Assembly: GCA_015064925.1 (NCBI GenBank)
Contig: SVRH01000005.1
Location: forward strand, 1-39,027
DNA length: 39,027 nt
Source: Oscillospiraceae bacterium
GTDB taxonomy: Bacteria; Bacillota; Clostridia; Oscillospirales; CAG-272
Direction: 5' to 3'
This document shows, one piece after another, positions 7,107-14,396 of this stretch (positions are counted from its first letter, which is position 1; the number at the start of each line of letters is the position of its first letter). Under the pieces are notes generated by a model. That model saw nothing but the letters and a program-made list of their open reading frames with translations. It had not been told where the DNA came from and searched no databases. The position numbers and the translations under genes were made by a program.

Positions 7107-8045
7107 ATGACTATTGACGCTATTAAAGAAAGAGATTACGCCGTGGCTATGCCCGAATACGATTATGCATTTTGGAATGCCGTAAAGCGTAAGCCCCACA
7201 ATGCAAAAGAGCTTGAAAAGGCTAGCAGTAACGAAGCCGGTACATATCTTCCTCTTCAGGCAAATTCCAAGATGAACGCTGCCCTCAAGAGAGAAAGCGT
7301 GTTCCGCTCACTTGCTACCATTGCTTATATGAGAGAACCCGGCGGTATCGTTCTTGCAAAGTATTGCGATTCGGAGAGTTGTTGGGTCCCCGAACACGGA
7401 ATGTATACTTTTTCGGAGAACCCCGGAGAATTCACCGAATACAACATCAAGGCACACAAGCTCGGAACGCTTCTCAAATATGACGAGGCATTTATGGTAG
7501 ATGTCGGTCTTAATATGGAAAACCACCTGATTGACAACATTGCCAAGAGCTTCGGTGCTATGGAAGATGCCGCCTATGTAAACGGAAATGGTGATATTCA
7601 GCCTACCGGAATTCTCCACAGCACTCGCGGAGCACAGGTCGGCACAACCACCGCGAATCTCACCTATGAGGACGTGGTCAAGCTCTACTTCTCGGTCAAG
7701 CCTGAATACCGCAAGAGAGGTGTTTGGATGATGAACGATGAGACCGCTTATTATCTCCGCACCCTCAAAGACGAAGGCGGTAACTACATTTGGAATCACG
7801 CCAACGATACCATCCTCGGCAAGCGTGTATACATCTGCAACGATATGCCGAGCATCGGTGCCGGAAACAAGCCTATCGCATTCGGTGACTTTTCCTACTA
7901 TTGGATTATTATCCGTGACGAGGTTAGCGTAAAGGTTCTCAAGGAGCTTTATTACGATGATATGCAGATCGGCTATATTGCTCGTGAGTATCTCGATGCA
8001 AAGCTCATCCGCCCCGAGGCAATCAAGGTCATTCAAATGAGCTAA
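7107..8045 (+). CDS. HK97-fold phage major capsid protein
   Basis: 312 aa from ATG 7107 after TTGGAGG. The pattern is that of HK97-type major capsid proteins: a short N-arm, FRSLATIAYMREPGG, a run with MENHLIDNIAKSFGAMEDAAYVNGNG near the spine helix, PTGILH, then RKRGVWMMNDETAYYLRTLKD and the A-domain end (GDFSYYWIIIRDEVSVKVL). The long N-terminal delta/scaffold region of many phages is missing; only about 25 residues precede the body. No protease, portal, terminase or connector gene is present. It may form satellite-specific or modified capsids with helper components, or interfere with helper assembly. Confidence 0.85.
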   Translation: MTIDAIKERDYAVAMPEYDYAFWNAVKRKPHNAKELEKASSNEAGTYLPLQANSKMNAALKRESVFRSLATIAYMREPGGIVLAKYCDSESCWVPEHGMYTFSENPGEFTEYNIKAHKLGTLLKYDEAFMVDVGLNMENHLIDNIAKSFGAMEDAAYVNGNGDIQPTGILHSTRGAQVGTTTANLTYEDVVKLYFSVKPEYRKRGVWMMNDETAYYLRTLKDEGGNYIWNHANDTILGKRVYICNDMPSIGAGNKPIAFGDFSYYWIIIRDEVSVKVLKELYYDDMQIGYIAREYLDAKLIRPEAIKVIQMS

Positions 8046-8053
8046 AAAGCACA

Positions 8054-8094
8054 TCACCGCAAGGGTATATATTCCCTGTATGCTCTTGCGGTGA
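8054..8094 (+). terminator. Stem-loop after the capsid gene
   Basis: TCACCGCAAG (8054-8063) pairs with CTTGCGGTGA (8085-8094). There is no clear T-run, so it is a weak or Rho-assisted terminator, or a 3'-end stabiliser for the capsid operon. Confidence 0.6.
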
Positions 8095-8103
8095 CATTGT
8101 CAT

Positions 8104-8122
8104 AACCCTAAAATTGATACAA
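8104..8122 (+). repeat. Internal copy of the end repeat, upstream of the recombinases
   Basis: AACCCTAAAATTGATACAA, 17/19 identical to the left-end repeat and in the same orientation; with flanks, 21/23 bases match (313-335 against 8102-8124). It lies about 100 nt before the first recombinase gene, where attP normally sits in serine-integrase elements. It may be the real attachment site or the scar of a composite insertion. Confidence 0.5.
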
Positions 8123-8219
8123 AATACAGGCGCAATCTTTGTGTACTATATAATCGCAATAACCGTTGCAATTTAAGGGATATAGAGGTAATATGTATGC
8201 TACCAAAGGAGGTGAATAT

Positions 8220-9524
8220 ATGGAACGAATCATACGGCAAGTGCAATTCCCGATGCAATCGCAGCCGAAGGCAAAAAGGGTTGTAGCTTATGCCCGTGTG
8301 TCCACGGGAAAGGATGCAATGCTGCATTCACTTTCCGCACAAATCAGCTACTACAGTGATTTGATTCAAAAGCACAGCGGTTGGCAATATTGCGGAGTAT
8401 ATTCCGATGAAGCTACCACGGGAACGAAAGGTAACCGAAAAGGCTTTCAGGATATGATAAAACAATGCCAATCTGGAAACATCGACCTCATTATTACAAA
8501 GTCGATTTCACGCTTTGCCCGTAATACTGTTACGCTTTTGCAAACGGTGCGAGAGTTGAAGGAACTTGGCGTTGACGTTTATTTTGAAGAGCAGAACATC
8601 CATACGATGAGCGCAGACGGCGAATTGATGATGACCATCCTTGCATCGTATGCCCAAGAAGAAAGCCTATCCGCAAGCGAAAATCAAAAATGGCGTGTAC
8701 GGAAAGCGTTTGAAAACGGAGAGCTTATGAACCTACGCACGATGTTCGGTTATTCCATTTCCAAAAGTAGCATCACCATACACCCTGAAAATGCAGAAAT
8801 CGTAAGGGAGATATTTCGCAGATTCATAGATGGCGATAGTATGGGCGGTATTGCAAATAGCCTCAACGAGAGAGGCGTAATAGGAGCTTTAGGCGGTGTT
8901 TGGGATGCTCAACGCATACGGCAGATACTATCCAATGAAAAATACACGGGGAATGCACTTCTTCAGAAGCATTACCGAAACAACCACCTGGAAAAGAAGA
9001 AAACCAAGAATCAAGGTGAATTGCCGTTATATTATGCGGAAGGAACTCACGAAGCCATCATCGACCAAGCAACCTTCGACCGAGCCGGAAAAAGGCTACG
9101 AGAATTGGAGTACGAAAACTCAAAGCGCAAAAGACCTCAAAGCTCACCCTTTACAAGTCGTATTCGGTGTGGCATATGTGGTGCTAATTATAAGCATTGT
9201 GTGAACCTCGGCAAGCATTTTTGGCAATGCTCCACCTATATGAAAAAGGGCAAGCAGTTCTGTCACGCCAAGCGCATATCGGATGAAGTTATACATAGGC
9301 TTACGGCAGAGGTGCTTGGTACGGAAGAATACGATGTGGGTGTGCTTGACAGCCGTATAACGCTTATACAAGCGGAGGAAAACCACACCATAGTTTTCCG
9401 CACCGCCGAAGGAGAAGAAATCGTTAAACAATGGGAATTGCCCTCACGCTCTGAAAGTTGGACAGCGGAGATGCGAGAGGCAGCAAGCGAAAGAAAAAAG
9501 AAAGCGAGGAAAAGTAATGGCTAG
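8220..9524 (+). CDS. Large serine recombinase 1
   Basis: 434 aa from ATG 8220 after AAAGGAGG. The resolvase/invertase catalytic domain covers about residues 20-165: the nucleophile is Ser28 in YARVSTG, with SISRFARN and YAQEESLSASEN further on. A recombinase domain follows (IVREIFRRFIDGDSMGGIANSLNERG), then a zinc ribbon with CGICG and later Cys residues (HFWQCS, QFCHAK). It lacks the long coiled coil usual in integrases and is shorter than its neighbour. The stop overlaps the next start by 8 nt. Two adjacent, unequal recombinases recall the ccrA/ccrB pairs of SCC elements and clostridial ICE modules. Confidence 0.93.
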   Translation: MERIIRQVQFPMQSQPKAKRVVAYARVSTGKDAMLHSLSAQISYYSDLIQKHSGWQYCGVYSDEATTGTKGNRKGFQDMIKQCQSGNIDLIITKSISRFARNTVTLLQTVRELKELGVDVYFEEQNIHTMSADGELMMTILASYAQEESLSASENQKWRVRKAFENGELMNLRTMFGYSISKSSITIHPENAEIVREIFRRFIDGDSMGGIANSLNERGVIGALGGVWDAQRIRQILSNEKYTGNALLQKHYRNNHLEKKKTKNQGELPLYYAEGTHEAIIDQATFDRAGKRLRELEYENSKRKRPQSSPFTSRIRCGICGANYKHCVNLGKHFWQCSTYMKKGKQFCHAKRISDEVIHRLTAEVLGTEEYDVGVLDSRITLIQAEENHTIVFRTAEGEEIVKQWELPSRSESWTAEMREAASERKKKARKSNG

Positions 9525-11097
9525 AGCGGTTACGGTCATACCACCTACTATAAATCCATTAACAAAGATGCCTACCGCCACAGTAAGCAAACGGCGTGTT
9601 GCAGGGTATGCTCGTGTGTCTACCGATAGCGACGAACAGTTCACCTCTTACGAGGCGCAAATCGATTATTACACTCAATTCATAATGCGCCATAGTGATT
9701 GGGAGTTCGTTAAGGTATATACGGACGAAGGTATCTCGGGCACGAACACCAAGCGCAGAGAGGGTTTCAATCAAATGATAACCGATGCTCTCGACGGCAA
9801 AATAGACCTGATCGTTACAAAGTCGGTCAGCAGATTCGCACGAAACACTGTAGATAGCCTTGTGACTGTAAGAAAGCTCAAAGATAAGGGTGTAGAGGTT
9901 TTCTTTGAAAAGGAGAACATTTATACGCTCGATAGCAAGGGAGAACTTCTCATAACGATTATGTCCTCTCTTGCCCAGGAGGAGAGCCGTTCCATTTCCG
10001 AGAATGTGACTTGGGGACAGCGCAAGCGCTTTGCAGACGGCAAGGTGATGCTTCCGTACAAACGATTCCTTGGCTACCGAAAAGGCGCAGATGGCTTTCC
10101 CGAGATTGTTCCCGAGGAGGCAGAAATCATAAAGCGGATATACCGCCGTTATATGAGTGGGCAGACCACTTGTGCCATTGCTGCGGAATTGACCGCAGAC
10201 GGAATCCCTACGCCTGGAGGCAAGGCAACCTGGCAAGCGAGTACAGTTGAGAGCATTCTTACGAACGAGAAATATAAGGGGGATGCACTCCTTCAGAAAT
10301 GCTTCACAACGGATTTTCTTACGAAAAAGAAGAAGGTCAACGAGGGCGAAGTTCCGCAATACTATGTTGAGCATAGCCACGAAGCTATTATTCCGCCGAA
10401 CGAGTGGGAAGATGTTCAGACCGAGATACAACGCAGAAAGCGAATAGGTCGCAAGTATAGCGGAAACGGCATCTTTGCTTCTCGCATTGTATGCGCCGAG
10501 TGCGGTTCGTTCTTCGGTGCCAAGGTGTGGCATTCCAACAACGAAAAATACCGCAAGACCATATGGCGGTGCAACCATAAATTCGCCGGAGAGCATCGTT
10601 GCCAAACGCCGTTTGTGGAAGAAAAGACGCTCAAAGATAAATTCGTTACGGCATTTAATACCTTATGGGATACGAGAGCGGAGATAATCGAGAGCCTTCA
10701 TTTTGCCCAAATGTTACTCACGGATAGCACCGCTATTGATACGGAGCTTGAAGAATTGACCGCCGAGCTTGAAATCATCGTTGAACTAACTCGCAAGTGC
10801 ATCGAGGAGAATTCCACCTTGGCACAAGATCAGAACGAATACACCGCTCGATACAACGGCTATGTGGAGCGGTACGAAAGTACCCAAGCAAGAATTCAAG
10901 AGCTTCAAAAGCAGAAAGCCGAACGGCAAGAAAAGTACGATGGCATTGAATCCTTTATCACCACTTTTGCAAGCCAAAACAAGTCATTGACGGAATTTGA
11001 TGAAGGAATATGGTGTCTGCTCTTGGAGACGGTGACGGTGCATACAAGCGGTACATTGGAGTTTCGGTTTAAGGATGGAAGCGCTTTTACAATATAA
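9517..11097 (+). CDS. Large serine recombinase 2
   Basis: 526 aa. The catalytic domain has Ser35 in YARVSTDS, SVSRFARN and SSLAQEESRSISEN. A recombinase domain comes next (EAEIIKRIYRRYMSGQTTCAIAAEL), then a zinc ribbon (CAECGSFFG ... WRCNHKF ... RCQTPF). A coiled coil near residues 400-470 (ELEELTAELEIIVEL, then RIQELQKQKAERQEK) is the feature that controls directionality in large serine integrases. The start overlaps recombinase 1, so both are made together. The two proteins share the fold but are clearly diverged, not a recent duplication. Confidence 0.94.
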   Translation: MARAVTVIPPTINPLTKMPTATVSKRRVAGYARVSTDSDEQFTSYEAQIDYYTQFIMRHSDWEFVKVYTDEGISGTNTKRREGFNQMITDALDGKIDLIVTKSVSRFARNTVDSLVTVRKLKDKGVEVFFEKENIYTLDSKGELLITIMSSLAQEESRSISENVTWGQRKRFADGKVMLPYKRFLGYRKGADGFPEIVPEEAEIIKRIYRRYMSGQTTCAIAAELTADGIPTPGGKATWQASTVESILTNEKYKGDALLQKCFTTDFLTKKKKVNEGEVPQYYVEHSHEAIIPPNEWEDVQTEIQRRKRIGRKYSGNGIFASRIVCAECGSFFGAKVWHSNNEKYRKTIWRCNHKFAGEHRCQTPFVEEKTLKDKFVTAFNTLWDTRAEIIESLHFAQMLLTDSTAIDTELEELTAELEIIVELTRKCIEENSTLAQDQNEYTARYNGYVERYESTQARIQELQKQKAERQEKYDGIESFITTFASQNKSLTEFDEGIWCLLLETVTVHTSGTLEFRFKDGSAFTI

Positions 11098-11101
11098 AAA
11101 T

Positions 11102-11134
11102 ACAGCAGATAGGAACCAATAACCTATCTGCTGT
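11102..11134. terminator. Bidirectional terminator between convergent recombinase and methyltransferase genes
   Basis: A perfect 12-bp stem (ACAGCAGATAGG / CCTATCTGCTGT) with a T-rich tail on the plus strand and A-rich sequence before it, giving U-rich ends in both directions. Confidence 0.8.
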
Positions 11135-11140
11135 TGTTTG

Positions 11141-12544
11141 TTAGTCTATAGGATCGAACAGGCTTAATTGTGTGCTGTCAATAGTTCTTGTGCGTTTGGG
11201 CTTTTCTTCTGCTACCGAAGAACTAAATCTACCGCGTTTTTGAACTCTAGAGCGTTTTTCAATGTCTTCTTCACTCCACTCGGAGGAAATGGAAAGCAAA
11301 ACCTCTTTGAGGCGTTCATTTATTGAAAGATTGCGCTCACGACTACGGCGTACAATACCAAAGCAACCTGTGGGCGATATGTAAATATCCTCAGGAGCTT
11401 CCGGAGAAACGATATCCATCATATTTCCAAATACACTTTCCTCGGGGGTTGCTGTACAATTGATTCTTACGCCGAATCCAATGTTCGCAATATCTTTGCC
11501 GAAATCAAAAAAACACCCTTCATCAGTTTTCCATTTGATAAAATAGCAACTTCCATCACCATCATCGATGATACTGGCTGTTTCATGCTGGGCATTTACT
11601 AGCCGTTCACCAATCCATCGAACAACCGGAACTGCCCATGAGTTGCCTATTGCTTGATATCGATTCGTTTTCTTTGCACCAGGCAAGTCGGTATAGTTGT
11701 CTGGAAATCCCATCAACCTTTCACATTCCAAGGGGGACAATCTTCTAATGCGCTTGTCTTGTACAACAAACAAAGAACCGTTATTTGCGGCTGCATTTCC
11801 GTTCCATTTTGTACCGTATGCGGAATACAAGCAATCGGTGTATTCTCTAAAGACTTCAAACTCGTGCCCATCCTTTACAAAGCGCAAAGGGTATTTAGGA
11901 TATTCCAATGCAAGATGCGTGTGTTTTTCAAACAAGATATTTTCGGGATAAAAATCCGTACCGCCTGCTAATAAATACAAACGGCGTCTCTGCTGGGGCA
12001 ACCCAAAATATTTCGCATCCAGTACACGCCAAGCAACATTTCTCTTGGGGCCTCTAACAATTCCGGCATTGGGCCATTTTCCGCATTCAATAACCTCGCT
12101 CAACCCAGCCAACGAGGACACGAGACAACCAAAAGCATTTGTTTTGTCGGTTAGGACACCCTCAACATTTTCCCAAAAAACCATGGTACGATTTTTATTT
12201 TGTTGTATGCGGATTTCGTCATTAGCTTCTATGATATCAACAAATCTTAATGTGAGATTTCCTCGATCATCATTTAAGCCGTTTTTCCAACCTGCAAGTG
12301 AAAATGCTTGGCAAGGAGTTCCTCCGCAAATCATATCCGGTGCAGAGATTGTATGTTGCAAAATCAAATCCGGTATAAGATTCATATCTCCCAGGTTCTT
12401 TATATTGGGATATTTTTTAGATAGTACAGTTGCCGGGAAAGCAGCTATCTCGGAAAACCATTGAAACTCAAAATCAAGCGGTTTCCAAGCGACTGATGCC
12501 GCCTCTATACCAGAGCAAATACTACCAACAGTTTTTATTGGCAT
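11141..12544 (-). CDS. DNA (cytosine-5) methyltransferase
   Basis: 467 aa. C5-methylase motifs are in order: SICSGIEAASVAW (motif I, SAM binding), GGTPCQAFSLAG with catalytic Cys78 (motif IV), FWENVEGVL with Glu125 (motif VI), RRRLYLLAGG (motif VIII), then RRLSPLECERLMGFPDNYT and RYQAIGNSWAVP (IX-X). The order is canonical. A C-terminal extension of about 140 residues after motif X ends in basic, Ser-rich sequence, longer than usual. The probable nuclease gene lies 106 nt upstream on the same strand, so the pair reads as a type II restriction-modification system. Recognition sequence cannot be read from the protein. Confidence 0.92.
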   Translation of the reverse strand: MPIKTVGSICSGIEAASVAWKPLDFEFQWFSEIAAFPATVLSKKYPNIKNLGDMNLIPDLILQHTISAPDMICGGTPCQAFSLAGWKNGLNDDRGNLTLRFVDIIEANDEIRIQQNKNRTMVFWENVEGVLTDKTNAFGCLVSSLAGLSEVIECGKWPNAGIVRGPKRNVAWRVLDAKYFGLPQQRRRLYLLAGGTDFYPENILFEKHTHLALEYPKYPLRFVKDGHEFEVFREYTDCLYSAYGTKWNGNAAANNGSLFVVQDKRIRRLSPLECERLMGFPDNYTDLPGAKKTNRYQAIGNSWAVPVVRWIGERLVNAQHETASIIDDGDGSCYFIKWKTDEGCFFDFGKDIANIGFGVRINCTATPEESVFGNMMDIVSPEAPEDIYISPTGCFGIVRRSRERNLSINERLKEVLLSISSEWSEEDIEKRSRVQKRGRFSSSVAEEKPKRTRTIDSTQLSLFDPID

Positions 12545-12649
12545 AATTATCTCTCCAAGAGTTTTTCTTATATATTCGCTCTTTTTTTGCTTAAAGTCAA
12601 GTCAAATTCTGAAATTATTGCTTATTCTCCACAATGCACAAAAGAGCTT

Positions 12650-13582
12650 TTATTCTTCGTCTTTAAAATGCTCGAGTCGATATAACAGTTGTTTTCTCCA
12701 TTCGGCAATATCGTACCAACCACAACCGACACAACCGCATTCAGCTTTCTTTCCTTTTTGAGGAATGCTTGTGTCCCAATCCTCCGAGCCGGAATAATAA
12801 AATTTAATTCCAAACGGATATCCGCGCTTTCCCGTTTGAAAACAGGTTCGACACACCTCACGTTTTTGCTGATTACGTTGGTTAGTCAATAACTGAAATT
12901 TTTTACGAATTTCTTCGTCCGTCATCGAATCAAGATTTTCACTCTTAGTTTCATCATCCCAACGGATTTCAGAAAATTTGTGATCAGGCAAACAATGAGC
13001 ATTTGCGGTATCTTCGTATACATCGACACCACCCAAAACCTTGATGATTCTTTTTCTCAAAGCAGGAGACCACGTTTCGTAGCCATTTCCTTCAAGGCTG
13101 CCACGCTCAATAGGCAATAAAATAAGGTGCGTTTTATTGGCTTTGCAGTTAGGACAATAGTGTTTAGTGTCTGTTGCGATTGTATAGCCAAACTCTTTGA
13201 GGTCTTGAATTCTTCTTGCCCAGTTCGGATTTTGGGGAAGTGTACATTTTACGCACTGCCAACCGCCACGAATCAAACTATCATAGAAAGCCTTTGTGGT
13301 ATCTGCATTGGGTTTTTCTGCCGTCCAAAAAGCGTCTTGCTTTTTCTTCCAAGCGGTAAAATTTTCGGGGCGCATTTGCTCATATACGGCATTCAGGTGT
13401 TGAGTAACATCATCATCGGTTTTTAGTGATACACCCGTCCTTCTATATTCGACAGGTACCCAACCATCCCATACAAGTTCACCGTATGTAAATTGGACAT
13501 GAAGATATTCTTCGGATGCTTTAGAGTGTAGTTTTCGATTCTTATCTACAATTCTGATGTTTTCATTTAAAACGATTGCCAT
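12650..13582 (-). CDS. Putative HNH-type restriction endonuclease
   Basis: 310 aa from ATG 13582 after GGAGGTG; a start at 13618 was rejected because it has no ribosome site. Two Cys pairs (CVKC and CPNC) suggest a zinc site in the middle. The region HCLPDHKFSEIRWDDET, then LLTNQRNQQKREVCRTC and a final CGCVGC, reads as a beta-beta-alpha-metal (HNH) nuclease with structural zinc; the DHKF.EIRWD pattern is familiar from type II restriction enzymes. Its place upstream of the cytosine methyltransferase supports this role. Exact family and specificity not identified; a DNA-repair nuclease of the Vsr type is unlikely from length. Confidence 0.65.
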   Translation of the reverse strand: MAIVLNENIRIVDKNRKLHSKASEEYLHVQFTYGELVWDGWVPVEYRRTGVSLKTDDDVTQHLNAVYEQMRPENFTAWKKKQDAFWTAEKPNADTTKAFYDSLIRGGWQCVKCTLPQNPNWARRIQDLKEFGYTIATDTKHYCPNCKANKTHLILLPIERGSLEGNGYETWSPALRKRIIKVLGGVDVYEDTANAHCLPDHKFSEIRWDDETKSENLDSMTDEEIRKKFQLLTNQRNQQKREVCRTCFQTGKRGYPFGIKFYYSGSEDWDTSIPQKGKKAECGCVGCGWYDIAEWRKQLLYRLEHFKDEE

Positions 13583-13645
13583 ATCGTCACCTCCATCGAC
13601 TATAACTTCAAGGAACAAAATTTCATAATATTAAGATAATAATTA

Positions 13646-13674
13646 ATTATATCACAACTCAAGAGTTTTTTCTA
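13646..13674 (-). promoter_or_regulatory. Probable promoter of the restriction-modification genes
   Basis: Minus strand TATAAT with a poor -35 (TAGAAA) at 17 nt. The palindrome AACTCAAGAGTT (13656-13667) fills the spacer and could bind a control protein; no C-protein gene is visible nearby. Confidence 0.45.
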
Positions 13675-13782
13675 TACCTTTTTGTAAAAAATCCTGATAA
13701 TCATGTTGTTTCGTTCACAAAAAGTTATCTGGACTATTTCCGCACCTTGTGGTATAGTGTTGTGCTACAAGGAGGTGCGCTT

Positions 13783-14058
13783 ATGAAAAGTATACTTGAA
13801 GAACTATGGTATGGCAATGTTTGCCCCAACACCGGATGCCGAGAAGCAACGAAAGAGGCAAAGGAACTGATGGGGTATATTGCCGATCACCATGATAACC
13901 TACAGGCAACGCTTACGGAGAAACAAAAGGATATCCTTGAAAAGTTCGATGATTGCTACGCCGAGCTGACGGATATAAACGAGCGTGAAATATTCGTGTA
14001 TGCGTTTCGGCTAGGAGCGAGGATTGCCATTGAAGTTATGAGCCTCGACATTGAATAA
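13783..14058 (+). CDS. DUF6809-like small protein
   Basis: 91 aa from ATG 13783, five bases after GGAGGTG. The opening ILEELWYGNVCPNTG and the closing FVYAFRLGARIAIEVM match my memory of the DUF6809 family, common small soluble proteins of Clostridia and their mobile elements, without known function. Transcribed alone toward the tRNA and the right end of the element, with its own terminator. A possible -10 (TATAGT) lies at 13753-13758. Confidence 0.7.
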   Translation: MKSILEELWYGNVCPNTGCREATKEAKELMGYIADHHDNLQATLTEKQKDILEKFDDCYAELTDINEREIFVYAFRLGARIAIEVMSLDIE

Positions 14059-14093
14059 GCAAAAAAGGGGTGCAACGGATGCACCTCTTTTGC
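14059..14093 (+). terminator. Terminator after the DUF6809-like gene
   Basis: GCAAAAAAGGGGTGCA pairs with TGCACCTCTTTTGC around a short loop; the T-rich arm is on the plus strand. Confidence 0.75.
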
Positions 14094-14110
14094 TCTCTTA
14101 TGATAAAAAC

Positions 14111-14152
14111 AAGAACCATAACTCGATACATTGTATCAAAATTATGGTTCTT
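14111..14152. repeat. 42-nt palindrome containing the right end repeat
   Basis: AAGAACCATAA (14111-14121) mirrors TTATGGTTCTT (14142-14152), with an inner GATAC/GTATC pair (14125-14129 and 14133-14137). The right half, read on the minus strand at 14131-14149, is AACCATAATTTTGATACAA, 18/19 identical to the left-end repeat. Dyad symmetry around a short core is what serine-recombinase att sites look like. It begins 3 nt past the CCA end of tRNA-Ser, so it could also act in tRNA 3' processing or termination. Confidence 0.6.
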
Positions 14153-14155
14153 ATT

Positions 14156-14248
14156 TGGCGGAGTAGGAGAGATTTGAACTCTCGCGCCGTTATTCACGAC
14201 CTACACCCTTAGCAGGGGCGCCTCTTCGGCCAACTTGAGTACTACTCC
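14156..14248 (-). tRNA. tRNA-Ser (anticodon GCU)
   Basis: 93 nt including encoded CCA. The acceptor stem GGAGTAG / CTACTCC, discriminator G, anticodon GCT (complement of 14211-14213), a long variable arm typical of class II tRNAs, and GTTCAAATC in the T arm are all visible. It reads AGC/AGU codons. The gene is intact, so integration did not consume it. Confidence 0.95.
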
Positions 14249-14261
14249 AGCGCCGTAGGTC

Positions 14262-14290
14262 ATTATAGCATATCTTTTCGGGAAATGCAA
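14262..14290 (-). promoter_or_regulatory. Promoter of tRNA-Ser
   Basis: Minus strand TTGCAT, 17-nt spacer, TATAAT, about 13 nt before the tRNA 5' end, which fits a short leader. Confidence 0.8.
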
Positions 14291-14396
14291 GATGTTTTTC
14301 AAAAAATAATATTTATTTTTCCGAAAATATTGCGCATATTCGGCCTGCAGACCTTCATACAATGGCATCATGAAAAAAATATCGGAGGTACAAGAT

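Larger units (their letters stand above)
315..14149. mobile_element. Phage-satellite-like integrative element with two serine recombinases and defence cargo
   Basis: The proposed limits are the 19-nt inverted repeats at 315-333 and 14131-14149 (18/19 identical). Inside are an XRE repressor, excisionase-like gene, primase-helicase, lone HK97-type capsid protein and two large serine recombinases, flanked by TcmP-type and restriction-modification cargo. There are no portal, large terminase, protease or tail genes, so it cannot be a complete phage. The right limit abuts tRNA-Ser. The left limit is less sure: the promoter at 50-78 resembles the element's own repressor promoter, so the element could extend past position 1. 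Composite origin is possible because a third copy of the end repeat lies at 8104-8122. Confidence 0.65.

Noticed and set aside
12650-13618. Longer start for the HNH nuclease gene
   Set aside because: The extra 12 residues lie over the GGAGGTG ribosome site of the ATG at 13582.
315-14149. Complete prophage
   Set aside because: Portal, large terminase, protease, tail, lysis genes are all missing in about 14 kb; only the capsid subunit is present.
14111-14152. Ordinary intrinsic terminator for tRNA-Ser
   Set aside because: No T-run follows on the minus strand, and half of the palindrome matches the far end of the element 18/19; a recombination site explains more.
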